Below, piece by piece: positions 23,619-32,161 of a stretch of 34,125 nucleotides of DNA. Below the pieces are notes generated by a model. It did not search any database, was not told the DNA's origin, and saw only the letters and a program-made list of their open reading frames with translations. How positions within the stretch are numbered: position 1 is the stretch's first letter; every line of letters starts with the position of its first letter. The position numbers and the translations under genes were made by a program. This DNA comes from Candidatus Aminicenans sakinawicola JGI OTU-1 (GTDB lineage: Bacteria; Acidobacteriota; Aminicenantia; Aminicenantales; Aminicenantaceae): NCBI GenBank assembly GCA_000493965.1, contig AWNV01000012.1:33493-67617 (forward strand), read 5' to 3'.

Positions 23619-25457
23619 ATGAGCATTATTAATGAATATGATGTCATCGTAGTCGGTGCAGGTCATGCGGGCTGCGAAGCTTCCTATGCAGCAAGCACAA
23701 TGGGCCTTGAAACCTGCCTTATTACCATAAATCTTGAGACAATCGCACAGATGTCATGTAACCCGGCAATAGGAGGCCTTGCCAAAGGACATCTAGTCAG
23801 GGAAATAGATGCTCTGGGCGGTTTAATGGGGCTTATGGCTGACGAAACAGGCATCCAGTTTAGGCTGCTGAACAGAAGCAGGGGAGGTGCAGTTCAAGCG
23901 CCAAGGGCTCAATCCGATAAGGCTCTCTACAGACTGACCATGAAAAAATGGCTGGAAAAAGTCCCAAATTTAACGCTTTTCCAGGGGATAGTGACAGAAA
24001 TTCTTTCAAAGAATAAAAAAGCATATGGGGTAAAAACAAAAGAAGGTAGTGAATTGCATGCCAGAGCTGTTATTCTCACGCCTGGAACTTTCTTAAACGG
24101 CCTTATTCATATAGGGCTTAATAGCTACCCTGCCGGAAGAGCCAACGAACCAGCATCTCAAGAGTTGAGTAAAAATTTGAAAAAATTGGGCCTGAGCATG
24201 TTTCGCTTGAAAACAGGTACACCAATGAGGCTCTATAGTGGAAGTATAGACTGGCGGCAGTTTGATCCTCAACCAGGAGATAAAAACCCGATTCCTTTTT
24301 CTTTCCGCACGAAAAAACAGTTGGAAAACAAGATCGTATGTTATATTGGGCACACGAACTCAAAAACTCAAGAGATCATCCTTAAAAACCTGGATAAATC
24401 TCCTCTCTACAGCGGAAAAATAAGAGGTGTCGGTATACGTTACTGTCCTTCAATTGAAGATAAAGTTGTCAAATTTCCCCACCACAAGAGGCATCAATTT
24501 TTTCTGGAACCCGAAGGGATTGAAACGGAAGAAATCTATGTTAACGGTATCTCCTCAAGCTTACCTATCGACATTCAAAAGGAAATTCTTAGGAGCATAC
24601 CAGGATTAGACCAAGCAAGAATCATGAGGCCAGCTTACGGCATCGAGTATGATGCTGTTAATCCTATACAAATTCATCCTACTCTTGAAATAAAAAACAT
24701 CGAAAATTTATACCTTGCCGGACAGATTAATGGAACTTCAGGCTATGAAGAAGCAGCAGCCCAGGGTTTAATGGCAGGTATAAACGCTGTTTTAAAAATA
24801 AAAAGAAAAAAACCCTTCATTCTGCGGAGGGATGAAGGATATATAGGGGTCCTTATTGACGATCTCATAACAAAAGGAGTAGAAGAACCTTATCGGCTCT
24901 TTACTTCCAGGGCAGAATATCGTCTGCTCCTACGGATTGACAATGCAGACAAAAGATTGATGAAATATGGTAATGAACTTGGACTTATTGATGAAAAAAC
25001 TTGGGAAGCATTCCTGGAAAAGCAAGAACGGACCAATAAAGTCATGGATTTCCTTCAAAAGGAAAAGATAATTACGAAAAACAGAGAAAAAATTTCTTTA
25101 AAGGACTTCTTAAAAAAACCTCATTCAAATTTTAAAAATGTGGTAGAATACAAAAAGCCTGATGTTGACTTATCGGATGAAGAAATACGTCATATCGAAT
25201 CAGAAGTAAAATATGAGGGTTATTTAAAAATACAGGCAAAAGAGATTGAACAGATTATTAAACTCGAAAGGGAAAAAATTCCTGAAAATATAGAATTTAA
25301 AAAAATCTCCGGACTATCGGCAGAGGTGATAGAAAAATTGGAAAAATTCAATCCAAAAACAATAGGAGAAGCAAAAAAAATTCCAGGTGTAACGCCGGCT
25401 GCCATTGTTAATATGCATGTTTATATCAAGATTAAAAACAAGGAAAAGCAGGGATAA
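23619..25457 (+). CDS. mnmG: tRNA uridine 5-carboxymethylaminomethyl modification enzyme MnmG (GidA)
   Basis: This 612-residue FAD protein is the partner of MnmE. Recognition features are the Rossmann motif VVGAGHAGCEAS near the N-terminus, MSCNPAIGGLAKGHLVREID, RGGAVQAPRAQSDKALYR, LTPGTFLNGLIHIG, RLKTGTPMRL, the catalytic-region SPLYSGKIRGVGIRYCPSIE, and AGQINGTSGYEEAAAQGLMA, with a C-terminal helical domain for MnmE and tRNA (ISGLSAEVIEKLEKFNPKTI). Length is normal. It starts five bases after the mnmE stop with no clear ribosome site, suggesting coupling, and is followed by parS. Confidence 0.97.
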   Translation: MSIINEYDVIVVGAGHAGCEASYAASTMGLETCLITINLETIAQMSCNPAIGGLAKGHLVREIDALGGLMGLMADETGIQFRLLNRSRGGAVQAPRAQSDKALYRLTMKKWLEKVPNLTLFQGIVTEILSKNKKAYGVKTKEGSELHARAVILTPGTFLNGLIHIGLNSYPAGRANEPASQELSKNLKKLGLSMFRLKTGTPMRLYSGSIDWRQFDPQPGDKNPIPFSFRTKKQLENKIVCYIGHTNSKTQEIILKNLDKSPLYSGKIRGVGIRYCPSIEDKVVKFPHHKRHQFFLEPEGIETEEIYVNGISSSLPIDIQKEILRSIPGLDQARIMRPAYGIEYDAVNPIQIHPTLEIKNIENLYLAGQINGTSGYEEAAAQGLMAGINAVLKIKRKKPFILRRDEGYIGVLIDDLITKGVEEPYRLFTSRAEYRLLLRIDNADKRLMKYGNELGLIDEKTWEAFLEKQERTNKVMDFLQKEKIITKNREKISLKDFLKKPHSNFKNVVEYKKPDVDLSDEEIRHIESEVKYEGYLKIQAKEIEQIIKLEREKIPENIEFKKISGLSAEVIEKLEKFNPKTIGEAKKIPGVTPAAIVNMHVYIKIKNKEKQG

Positions 25458-25461
25458 TAAA

Positions 25462-25477
25462 TGTTTCACGTGGAACA
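25462..25477. promoter_or_regulatory. parS centromere-like site
   Basis: TGTTTCACGTGGAACA matches the widely conserved 16-base chromosomal parS (TGTTTCACGTGAAACA) at 15 of 16 positions. It sits between the mnmG stop and the parA start. ParB, encoded downstream at 26240, would load here as a CTP-dependent clamp. Only one copy was seen in this window. Confidence 0.9.
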
Positions 25478-25487
25478 TTGAAAGACG

Positions 25488-26243
25488 ATGAATAAAATTA
25501 TTGCTGTCGCCAATCAAAAAGGTGGGGTTGGAAAAACAACAACAGCTATTAATCTTTCCGCATCCTTGGCATTAAAAAACATGCGAGTTCTAATAATTGA
25601 CCTTGATCCTCAGGGGATGGCTACTATTGGTTTAGGTAAAAATAAAGAGGAAAAAAAAGGAATATATCCTTCACTCATGAATGGCCGCTATATTATGGAT
25701 TACGTTAGGCCTGCTGATCTTTCCAACCTTTATCTCTGTCCTTGTTCTCCAGAATTAGCTGGATTCGAACTAGAAATCTCTTCTCAGGAAAATAGAGAGG
25801 GAAGACTGCGAGACGCGTTGAGTAAGATAAAAAAATATTTCAATTTTATCTTTATTGATTGTCCTCCTTCCCTTGGTTTTTTAACAATAAATGCTTTGAC
25901 AGCCGCAGACTCTGTTCTTATCCCTATCCAAACAGAATTTTTTTGTATGGAAGCCATTCCAGACCTTCTCAGGACTTTTGATGAAGTACGGACCTACTTC
26001 AATCAGTCTCTAACCTTGGAAGGAATTGTTCTTACTATGTACGATGAACGAACAAACCTCGCCAAACAGGTTGAAGCAGAACTCCGCAAGTCACTCAAAG
26101 AGATAATTTACGAGATAATAATTCCCCGGACTGTAAGACTTGCGGAGGCTCCAAGTTTTGGAAAACCAGCGCTTCTTTATGATATAAAATCAAGAGGTGC
26201 TCAATCTTATTTAAATTTAGCTAGGGAGATACTTGCCAGATGA
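25488..26243 (+). CDS. parA: Chromosome-partitioning ATPase ParA (Soj)
   Basis: This 251-residue deviant Walker ATPase drives segregation of ParB-parS complexes. KGGVGKTTTA (11-20) is the deviant Walker A with the signature first lysine; VLIIDLDPQGMA (34-45) and FIFIDCPPSLG are the following motifs, and PRTVRLAEAPSFGKP is the conserved C-terminal block. At residue 44 methionine replaces the asparagine normally found in DPQGNAT, which is unusual. No N-terminal DNA-binding extension is present, so it is the chromosomal Soj type. The stop codon overlaps parB as ATGA. Confidence 0.96.
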   Translation: MNKIIAVANQKGGVGKTTTAINLSASLALKNMRVLIIDLDPQGMATIGLGKNKEEKKGIYPSLMNGRYIMDYVRPADLSNLYLCPCSPELAGFELEISSQENREGRLRDALSKIKKYFNFIFIDCPPSLGFLTINALTAADSVLIPIQTEFFCMEAIPDLLRTFDEVRTYFNQSLTLEGIVLTMYDERTNLAKQVEAELRKSLKEIIYEIIIPRTVRLAEAPSFGKPALLYDIKSRGAQSYLNLAREILAR

Positions 26244-27088
26244 AAAAGAAAGCATTAGGAAAAGGGTTAAAGGCATTCCTGCCAGAGGATTACGGCATCC
26301 TGAAGGAAGAAAGATTCATTGAAATAGACATCGAAAAACTCAAACCGAACCCCATTCAGCCCAGATTAAAATTTGATGAAGATTCTATTGATGGGCTTGC
26401 TAAATCTATTAAAGAAAGAGGAATTTTACAACCCATTGTTGCCGTGCCTGAAGATGGCTATTTCAAGATCATAATCGGAGAAAGAAGATGGCGTGCCGCT
26501 CAAAAAATAGGGCTAAAGAAAATTCCCACCCTCATTCGCTCTATGACGGATGAACAACAACTTGAAGCATCCCTTATAGAAAATCTGCAACGGGAAGACC
26601 TTAATCCATTAGAAATTGCTTTAGCCTATAAAAAGATGACTGAAGAGCTTAAATATACACAGCAAGAAATATCTAAAAAAGTAGGTAAAGACAGGGCTTC
26701 GGTTGCAAACTATATCCGTCTTTTAAAATTGCCACAGGAAATAAAGGATATGATAGCAGATAATAAACTTTCAATGAGTCATGCCAGAACCCTGATCACA
26801 ATCGATAACCAAGAAATGCAGGTTTATATTGCACGTCAAATCGTAAAAAAAGGTCTTTCCGTCCGAGACACAGAAAAGATGAGCAAGAGGCTTAAACAAA
26901 AAGTTACAGGGAAAGAAAAAATGCTTCTGGATCCCAACCTTTTGCTTATTCAGGAAGAACTTCTTAAGGAACTGGGAATGAAAGTTTCCATTTCTGGAAA
27001 TCAGGATAAAGGCATAGTAAAAATTTTCTACTTTTCTATAGACGATTTAAACAAAATCTATGAAAAGATTAAAGGAGATAATGAATGA
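26240..27088 (+). CDS. parB: Chromosome-partitioning CTPase/DNA-binding protein ParB (Spo0J)
   Basis: This 282-residue protein starts with the short ParA-interacting tail KKKALGKGLKAFLP. The N-terminal CTP-binding domain shows NPIQPRLKFD, GILQPIVAV, IIGERRWRAAQ (the GERRWRA box) and ENLQREDLNPLEIALAY (the ENLQR box). The helix-turn-helix that reads parS is in TQQEISKKVGKDRASVANYI, and the C-terminus is a dimerisation domain. It binds the parS site 760 bases upstream. Both ends overlap neighbours by four bases (ATGA), with parA and with the bactofilin gene. Confidence 0.96.
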   Translation: MKKKALGKGLKAFLPEDYGILKEERFIEIDIEKLKPNPIQPRLKFDEDSIDGLAKSIKERGILQPIVAVPEDGYFKIIIGERRWRAAQKIGLKKIPTLIRSMTDEQQLEASLIENLQREDLNPLEIALAYKKMTEELKYTQQEISKKVGKDRASVANYIRLLKLPQEIKDMIADNKLSMSHARTLITIDNQEMQVYIARQIVKKGLSVRDTEKMSKRLKQKVTGKEKMLLDPNLLLIQEELLKELGMKVSISGNQDKGIVKIFYFSIDDLNKIYEKIKGDNE

Positions 27089-27501
27089 AAGAGAAAAGAA
27101 GAGAAATAGACGAAAATAAAATTACAGGATTCTTTGATAAGGATACTGAAATTAGAGGGGATTTGGATTTTAAAGGGTCTTTCCGGATTGACGGCCGATT
27201 CAAGGGAAAAATAAATTCAGACTCCATACTTATAATCGGGGAAAATGGAAGAGTGGAGGCAGACATAAAGGTCGGTTATATTATTATTAATGGCGAAATC
27301 AAAGGTAACATTCAAGCCACGGAAAGAGTTGAAATAAACTCAACAGGACGTGTGTTTGGAGCTATTATCGTCCCAAAATTGGTTGTAGAGGAAGGAGCTT
27401 ATCTCGAAGCTAACTGTCAGACTACGGATAAAGTGTCTGAACCAGTTTTAAAAAAAACAGTAGAGACTGAGGAAAAAAAGGATATTAAATCAGGATTATG
27501 A
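27085..27501 (+). CDS. Bactofilin (polymer-forming cytoskeletal protein)
   Basis: This 138-residue protein has the bactofilin beta-helix domain (about residues 14-115): repeated short strands such as FDKDTEIRGDLDFKGSFRID, GRFKGKINSDSILIIGENGR and INGEIKGNIQATERVEINST, followed by a charged disordered tail. Bactofilins self-assemble into filaments that act as scaffolds for cell-shape enzymes or, in Myxococcus, for ParABS components. Its start overlaps parB and its stop overlaps kdsB, both as ATGA, so it is translated with the partition genes. This supports, but does not prove, a scaffold role in chromosome or envelope organisation. Confidence 0.93.
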   Translation: MKEKRREIDENKITGFFDKDTEIRGDLDFKGSFRIDGRFKGKINSDSILIIGENGRVEADIKVGYIIINGEIKGNIQATERVEINSTGRVFGAIIVPKLVVEEGAYLEANCQTTDKVSEPVLKKTVETEEKKDIKSGL

Positions 27502-28229
27502 TCTTGAGATCAGCAACAGGAATAATTCCAGCCCGCTATAGTTCACAGAGATTCCCTGGAAAGCCACTAACTTTAATACTCGGAAAATCGATGGTTCAGA
27601 GAGTATACGAGCGAGTTCAAACTGCAAAACAACTCGACCGTATCATCATTGCCACTGATGATGAAAGGATTTTCAAAGCTGCTGAGTCATTTGGTGCAGA
27701 AACATGGATGACTTCTCCGCTTCACAACTCAGGTACTGAAAGAACAGCCGAAATTGCCAGTAAAATCGATTCTCATATAATAATCAACATACAAAGTGAT
27801 GAACCGCTCATTAGAGGAGAAATGATCGATCAGCTTGTTGTTGCTATGCAGAATAAAAAAATATCCATGGCTACCCTTGCGGTTAAAATAAAAGATCTCT
27901 CCCTTCTCAATGATAGAAATATTGTTAAAGTTGTGTCAGACAATAACGGGTATGCCCTTTACTTTTCTCGATCAGCTCTTCCTTTTCAGCCTTTTGATTT
28001 TTTCTGGCAGCATATTGGAATATATGGCTTCCAAAGAGACTTTCTTTTAAAATTCATTAAGCTGCCTATTTCCAGGCTTGAAAAGACAGAAAAACTGGAA
28101 CAACTCCGGGCCCTGGAGAATGGTTTTAAAATAAAAGTATTAGAGACCTCATTTTCAACCTTGAGTGTTGACTCCTCTAAAGATATAATCAAGGTTGAAA
28201 ATTTTTTAAAAAAAAGACGGGAGGATTAA
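27498..28229 (+). CDS. kdsB: 3-deoxy-manno-octulosonate cytidylyltransferase (CMP-Kdo synthetase)
   Basis: This 243-residue cytoplasmic enzyme activates Kdo with CTP to CMP-Kdo, the donor for lipid A inner core. The nucleotidyltransferase pattern GIIPARYSSQRFPGKPL is at the N-terminus, followed by DRIIIATDDERI, SGTERTAEIA, NIQSDEPLI and the conserved HIGIYGFQRDFL with RLEKTEKLEQLRALENG, which carry the Kdo- and CTP-binding residues. The gene overlaps the bactofilin stop by four bases. It is the first of four contiguous Kdo genes, although it catalyses the last step before transfer. Confidence 0.96.
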   Translation: MILRSATGIIPARYSSQRFPGKPLTLILGKSMVQRVYERVQTAKQLDRIIIATDDERIFKAAESFGAETWMTSPLHNSGTERTAEIASKIDSHIIINIQSDEPLIRGEMIDQLVVAMQNKKISMATLAVKIKDLSLLNDRNIVKVVSDNNGYALYFSRSALPFQPFDFFWQHIGIYGFQRDFLLKFIKLPISRLEKTEKLEQLRALENGFKIKVLETSFSTLSVDSSKDIIKVENFLKKRRED

Positions 28230-28297
28230 ATTCATTTCTTACATTTCTTATAATAAGAGGGATTTAACGTGGCTAATGCTATTTACCGGAGAAAATA

Positions 28298-29134
28298 ATG
28301 TCTGTTATTAAGAAAGAAATTAAAATAAATAATAAGGTTAAAATTGGCGGTACAAATCCTTTTTTCTTGATTGGAGGTCCATGTGTCATTGAGAGCCGGG
28401 AACATGCTCTCTTTATGGCAGAAGAAATAAGAAATATTTGTGAGAATTTAAAACTGCCTTTTATCTTCAAAGCTTCATTCGACAAAGCGAATAGGTCTTC
28501 ATTAAAATCCTATAGAGGTCCTGGGCTTGAAAAAGGACTTGAAATTCTCCATGATATAAAAAAAGAGCTTTCCATTCCAGTCCTTTCAGACGTGCATGAG
28601 ATAAACCAAATCCATAAAGCTGCCGAAGTGCTGGATGTTATCCAAATCCCTGCCTTTCTCTGCCGGCAGACTGATTTAATAATTGAAGCTGCACAAACTC
28701 AAAAGGCATTAAATATAAAAAAGGGCCAGTTCTTATCTCCATATGAAATGAAAAATGTTGTCGATAAAGTTGTAAGCCAGGGAAACGAAAACATCATTCT
28801 CACAGAGAGGGGAACATCCTTTGGCTACAATAATCTAGTATTTGATGTGCGTTCTATCCCTATAATGAAGAGACTGGGCTTTCCCGTAGTTATTGATGCA
28901 TCCCACAGCGTTCAGAAACCGGGAGGAGAGGGGATTTTTTCAGGTGGAGAAGCTGAATTTATTCCTTATATAGCTAGAGCAGGTATCAGCGCAGGGGCAG
29001 ACGGGATCTTTCTTGAAATCCATGACAATCCTGCGGAGGCCCTTTCAGACAGCCGTAATTCCTTTAATATAAACAACTTAAGGGCTTTTTTAGCCTCGAT
29101 CATCCAGTTAAAAAAGACCGTAAATAATTTTTAA
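28298..29134 (+). CDS. kdsA: 3-deoxy-D-manno-octulosonate 8-phosphate synthase, metal-dependent class
   Basis: This 278-residue TIM-barrel enzyme condenses phosphoenolpyruvate and arabinose 5-phosphate into Kdo 8-phosphate. FKASFDKANRSSLKSYRGPG and VIQIPAFLCRQTDLI are diagnostic. The metal ligands of the Aquifex-type class appear present: C29 in GGPCV (asparagine in E. coli), H203 in DASHSV, E240 in FLEIHDNP and D251, and the E. coli-type CDG motif is replaced by LSDS. A divalent-metal enzyme is therefore predicted. The ATG follows GGAG. A 68-base gap after kdsB contains a TATAAT-like box without a good -35. Confidence 0.96.
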   Translation: MSVIKKEIKINNKVKIGGTNPFFLIGGPCVIESREHALFMAEEIRNICENLKLPFIFKASFDKANRSSLKSYRGPGLEKGLEILHDIKKELSIPVLSDVHEINQIHKAAEVLDVIQIPAFLCRQTDLIIEAAQTQKALNIKKGQFLSPYEMKNVVDKVVSQGNENIILTERGTSFGYNNLVFDVRSIPIMKRLGFPVVIDASHSVQKPGGEGIFSGGEAEFIPYIARAGISAGADGIFLEIHDNPAEALSDSRNSFNINNLRAFLASIIQLKKTVNNF

Positions 29135-29153
29135 TAAGGAAGTAACTAATAAA

Positions 29154-30125
29154 ATGAAAGAAGATGATATCATTCAAATTGGAAAAAATGTCCTTGAGAT
29201 CGAGGCCGATGCAGTTAAGAGTCTAGCCTTAAATCTTGATAAAAACTTTGCACTTGCCGTAGAACTTCTTTCCACAGCAGCCGCACGAGTTATTGTAACT
29301 GGAATGGGGAAATCAGGACTTGTTGGGCGGAAGATTGCTGCAACACTGGCAAGCTGCGGGACGCCTGCTATATTTGTACATCCAGCCGAGGCCGGGCATG
29401 GGGATCTAGGCATGATAATTAAAAAGGACATTCTTATTGCAATCTCTTACAGCGGTAATACAAGAGAGATAGTTGAAGTTCTGGATTTTGTAAAAAGGAT
29501 CGGTATTAAACTAATAGGTATAACCGGCAATAAAAACTCAAAACTGGCGAAATACAGTGACGTTGTTCTTGAGGCAAAAGTAGAAAAAGAAGCAGAGCCA
29601 AGCGGCCTCATTCCAACAGCAAGTTCCACTGCTGCCTTAGCTATTGGCGATGCACTTGCCATTGCTCTGATGAGGAAAAAAGGATTCAGTGAAGAGGAAT
29701 TTGCTTTTGTTCATCCCAAAGGACAGGCAGGAAAGAAGCTCGTCAAAATTAGAAACCTCATGCATAAAGGCGAGCAGATTCCTTTTGTCAGTTTAAATAC
29801 GCCTATGGAATTTATCCTTAACGAAATATCACAAAAAAAGTTAGGAATGGCCTGTGTCATAGATGAGAGCAACAAACTCGCAGGAATTATAACAGATGGT
29901 GATTTAAGAAGAATGCTCCAAAAACACGGAAATAGCATCCTACAAAAAACAGCCCGGGATTGTATGTCTCCTAATCCATTAACGATTGAGAAAGAAGATC
30001 TAGCCACTAAAGCCTTAAACATCATGGAAAAGAATAAAATTACTTCGTTAATTATAATAAGCAAAAACGGGGAAGTTGAGGGTCTTATTCATCTTCATGA
30101 TTTATGGCGGACGGAGATGTTCTAA
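29154..30125 (+). CDS. kdsD: Arabinose-5-phosphate isomerase (SIS + two CBS domains)
   Basis: This 323-residue enzyme makes D-arabinose 5-phosphate from ribulose 5-phosphate, feeding KdsA. The SIS domain (about 35-170) shows VTGMGKSGLVGRKIAATLAS, HPAEAGHGDLGMI, SYSGNTREIVEVL and EPSGLIPTASSTAALAIGDA. HPKGQAGKKL stands where KdsD/KpsF usually has HPGGxLGxxL. Two CBS domains follow (about 205-320; MACVIDESNKLAGIITDGDL, NKITSLIIISKNGEVEGLIH). It begins 19 bases after kdsA and its stop overlaps the kdsC start by one base. Confidence 0.95.
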   Translation: MKEDDIIQIGKNVLEIEADAVKSLALNLDKNFALAVELLSTAAARVIVTGMGKSGLVGRKIAATLASCGTPAIFVHPAEAGHGDLGMIIKKDILIAISYSGNTREIVEVLDFVKRIGIKLIGITGNKNSKLAKYSDVVLEAKVEKEAEPSGLIPTASSTAALAIGDALAIALMRKKGFSEEEFAFVHPKGQAGKKLVKIRNLMHKGEQIPFVSLNTPMEFILNEISQKKLGMACVIDESNKLAGIITDGDLRRMLQKHGNSILQKTARDCMSPNPLTIEKEDLATKALNIMEKNKITSLIIISKNGEVEGLIHLHDLWRTEMF

Positions 30126-30694
30126 TGGGAAAAAGAGACAGGGCTCGAAAAATTAAAATGATTCTGATGGATGTAGATGGCACTCTTACTGACGGGACAC
30201 TGCTGGTTACGCCAGACGGTGAAGAAATCAAGTCATATAATGTAAAAGATGGATTAGGTATCCTTCTTGCACATCTGGCAGGGTTAAAAACAGGAATTAT
30301 TACGGGAAAAACATCAAAATCTCTGGAAAAGCGTGTTGAAAGATTAAACATGATAGAACTTCACCAGGGAGTTACAGATAAAAAAAAGGTCTTGTTAGAG
30401 ATTCTTGAAAAGCACCATCTGCGTCCTGAGGAGGTCGCCTACATTGGGGATGACCTCGGAGACCTTGATGTCATCAATTCGGTGGGATTTGCAGGAGCTG
30501 TAGCTGATGCTCATAGAGAGATAAAAAAACGCAGCCATTTCATCTGCGTAAATCCTGGCGGGAAAGGAGCTGTTCGCGAGTTTATCGAATTCATTTTTAT
30601 CGCCCAGGATAAATGGGAAATGATTAAAGCAGATACAAATAATCTAACTAAGAAGATTACAAAACTTGAAAAATTCATGAGTAACCAAGAGTAA
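30125..30694 (+). CDS. kdsC: 3-deoxy-D-manno-octulosonate 8-phosphate phosphatase (HAD family)
   Basis: This 189-residue HAD phosphatase removes phosphate from Kdo 8-phosphate. Motif I is MILMDVDGTLTDG with nucleophile D16 and acid/base D18; ITGKTSKSLEKRV holds motif II (T in place of the usual S/T region), the lysine region is around VTDKKKVL, and IGDDLGDLDVI is motif IV. It lacks a cap domain, typical of the tetrameric KdsC subfamily. The ATG at 30125 forms TAATG with the kdsD stop and has GGAG upstream; another ATG at 30104 would overlap by 22 bases and is less likely. Confidence 0.94.
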   Translation: MGKRDRARKIKMILMDVDGTLTDGTLLVTPDGEEIKSYNVKDGLGILLAHLAGLKTGIITGKTSKSLEKRVERLNMIELHQGVTDKKKVLLEILEKHHLRPEEVAYIGDDLGDLDVINSVGFAGAVADAHREIKKRSHFICVNPGGKGAVREFIEFIFIAQDKWEMIKADTNNLTKKITKLEKFMSNQE

Positions 30695-30753
30695 TAGGCA
30701 TGGTTGCTTTTCTCTTTCAGTTCATCAATGCTTATTGTTTTTAGGAGAATCAG

Positions 30754-32115
30754 ATGAAGTTAAAACCAGAGATATTCAGAGAGTATGATATAAGGGGAAT
30801 TGTTGATAAAGACTTAACCCCTGTGACAGTTGAGCTGCTGGGAAAAGGTATAGGCAGCTATTTTCGCCAGAAAAAGAGGAAAGAAGTAATCTTGGGTAGA
30901 GACTGCAGACTAAGTTCTCCTGTTTTTTCTGAGGCTATCAGCAGGGGACTGCTATCAACAGGATGCGATATTGTTGACTTGGGGACAATACCAACACCTC
31001 TACTTTACTTCAGCATTTATTATAAAAATCAAGAATCTGGTATTATGATAACAGGCTCGCATAACCCTCTGGAATATAATGGTTTCAAAATAATGCTTGG
31101 CAAGGAAACTCTTTATGGAAAGGCCATCCAGGATATATACAAAATCATAAAAAACGGAGATTTTATAGAAGAAAAACCCGGCGTTAAAAAACAGTACAAT
31201 ATCATTCCAGAATACATGGATTACGTAGTAAACAGTATTAATATAAAAAAGAAACTTAAAGTAGTGGTGGATGCAGGAAATGGAACAGGGGGTGTTATTG
31301 CTGTCCCAATCTTTAAAAAACTTGGATGTGAAGTGCAGGAACTTTACTGTGATATGGACGGCACTTTCCCAAATCACCATCCTGACCCAACTCTGCCAGA
31401 AGCCCTGGAAGACTTGATCAAGATCGTACTTGAATCAAAGGCCGATCTTGGAGTTGCCTACGATGGGGACAGCGACCGGATCGGAGTAATAGATGACAAG
31501 GGAAATATTATCTGGGGTGACAAACTTATGATTCTTTTCTCGAGGGATATCCTTCCCCAACACCCTGGAGCTTCAATTATTTCAGAAGTGAAAGCTTCAA
31601 AACTACTATATGAGGAAATTGAGAAATTAGGCGGAAAGCCCATCATGTGGAAGACAGGGCATTCTTTGATCAAGAAAAAGATCCAGGAAGAAAAGGCCCT
31701 TCTTGCTGGGGAAATGAGTGGCCATATATTCTTTGCTGACAGATATTTCGGCTTTGATGATGCAATCTACTCATCAGCTCGCACTCTGGAAATTCTCTCC
31801 AGATCTGAAAAAAAACTTTCCCAGATGTTTGATGACCTCCCTCAAACCTGGATAACACCTGAAATCAGGCTTTATGCCTCAGATGAAGTGAAATTCAAAA
31901 TAGTGGATGAAGTTAAAAAAATACTCTCACAAAAACATCGTATCATCGATATCGATGGAGTAAGAGCTTTCTATCCAAGAGGATGGGCTTTGGTTCGAGC
32001 TTCCAACACTCAGGGGGCCCTTGTTTTACGATTTGAAGCTGATACCGAAGAAGACCTCAAAGCTATCAAGAGAGATGTCGAAAATACAATTGAAAAGGTA
32101 ATAAAATACTTATGA
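30754..32115 (+). CDS. manB: Phosphomannomutase/phosphoglucomutase
   Basis: This 453-residue alpha-D-phosphohexomutase interconverts mannose 6- and 1-phosphate, and probably the glucose phosphates. It has the catalytic phosphoserine S102 in TGSHNP, the magnesium loop DGDSDR at 237-242, the sugar-recognition loop GEMSGH at 319-324 and the phosphate-binding RASNTQ near the C-terminus, in the same order as Pseudomonas AlgC. The GEMSGH form is the dual-specificity type. AGGAG precedes the ATG. The stop codon lies inside a copy of the dispersed 18-base repeat. It is followed by manC, giving a GDP-mannose supply pair. Confidence 0.93.
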   Translation: MKLKPEIFREYDIRGIVDKDLTPVTVELLGKGIGSYFRQKKRKEVILGRDCRLSSPVFSEAISRGLLSTGCDIVDLGTIPTPLLYFSIYYKNQESGIMITGSHNPLEYNGFKIMLGKETLYGKAIQDIYKIIKNGDFIEEKPGVKKQYNIIPEYMDYVVNSINIKKKLKVVVDAGNGTGGVIAVPIFKKLGCEVQELYCDMDGTFPNHHPDPTLPEALEDLIKIVLESKADLGVAYDGDSDRIGVIDDKGNIIWGDKLMILFSRDILPQHPGASIISEVKASKLLYEEIEKLGGKPIMWKTGHSLIKKKIQEEKALLAGEMSGHIFFADRYFGFDDAIYSSARTLEILSRSEKKLSQMFDDLPQTWITPEIRLYASDEVKFKIVDEVKKILSQKHRIIDIDGVRAFYPRGWALVRASNTQGALVLRFEADTEEDLKAIKRDVENTIEKVIKYL

Positions 32116-32127
32116 ATAATTCAGGTT
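32110..32127 (+). repeat. Copy of the dispersed 18-base repeat at the manB stop
   Basis: TTATGAATAATTCAGGTT is identical over 18 bases to positions 14893-14910. It supplies the final leucine codon and the TGA stop of manB. Its centre, TGAAT-A-ATTCA, is an odd-length perfect palindrome. Confidence 0.65.
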
Positions 32128-32161
32128 AAGTGATTTAAATTCTTCATAAGGTGAGATTAAA

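Noticed and set aside
30104..30124. Upstream ATG for kdsC
   Set aside because: The ATG at 30125 has GGAG at good spacing, forms TAATG with the kdsD stop and gives the usual KdsC length.
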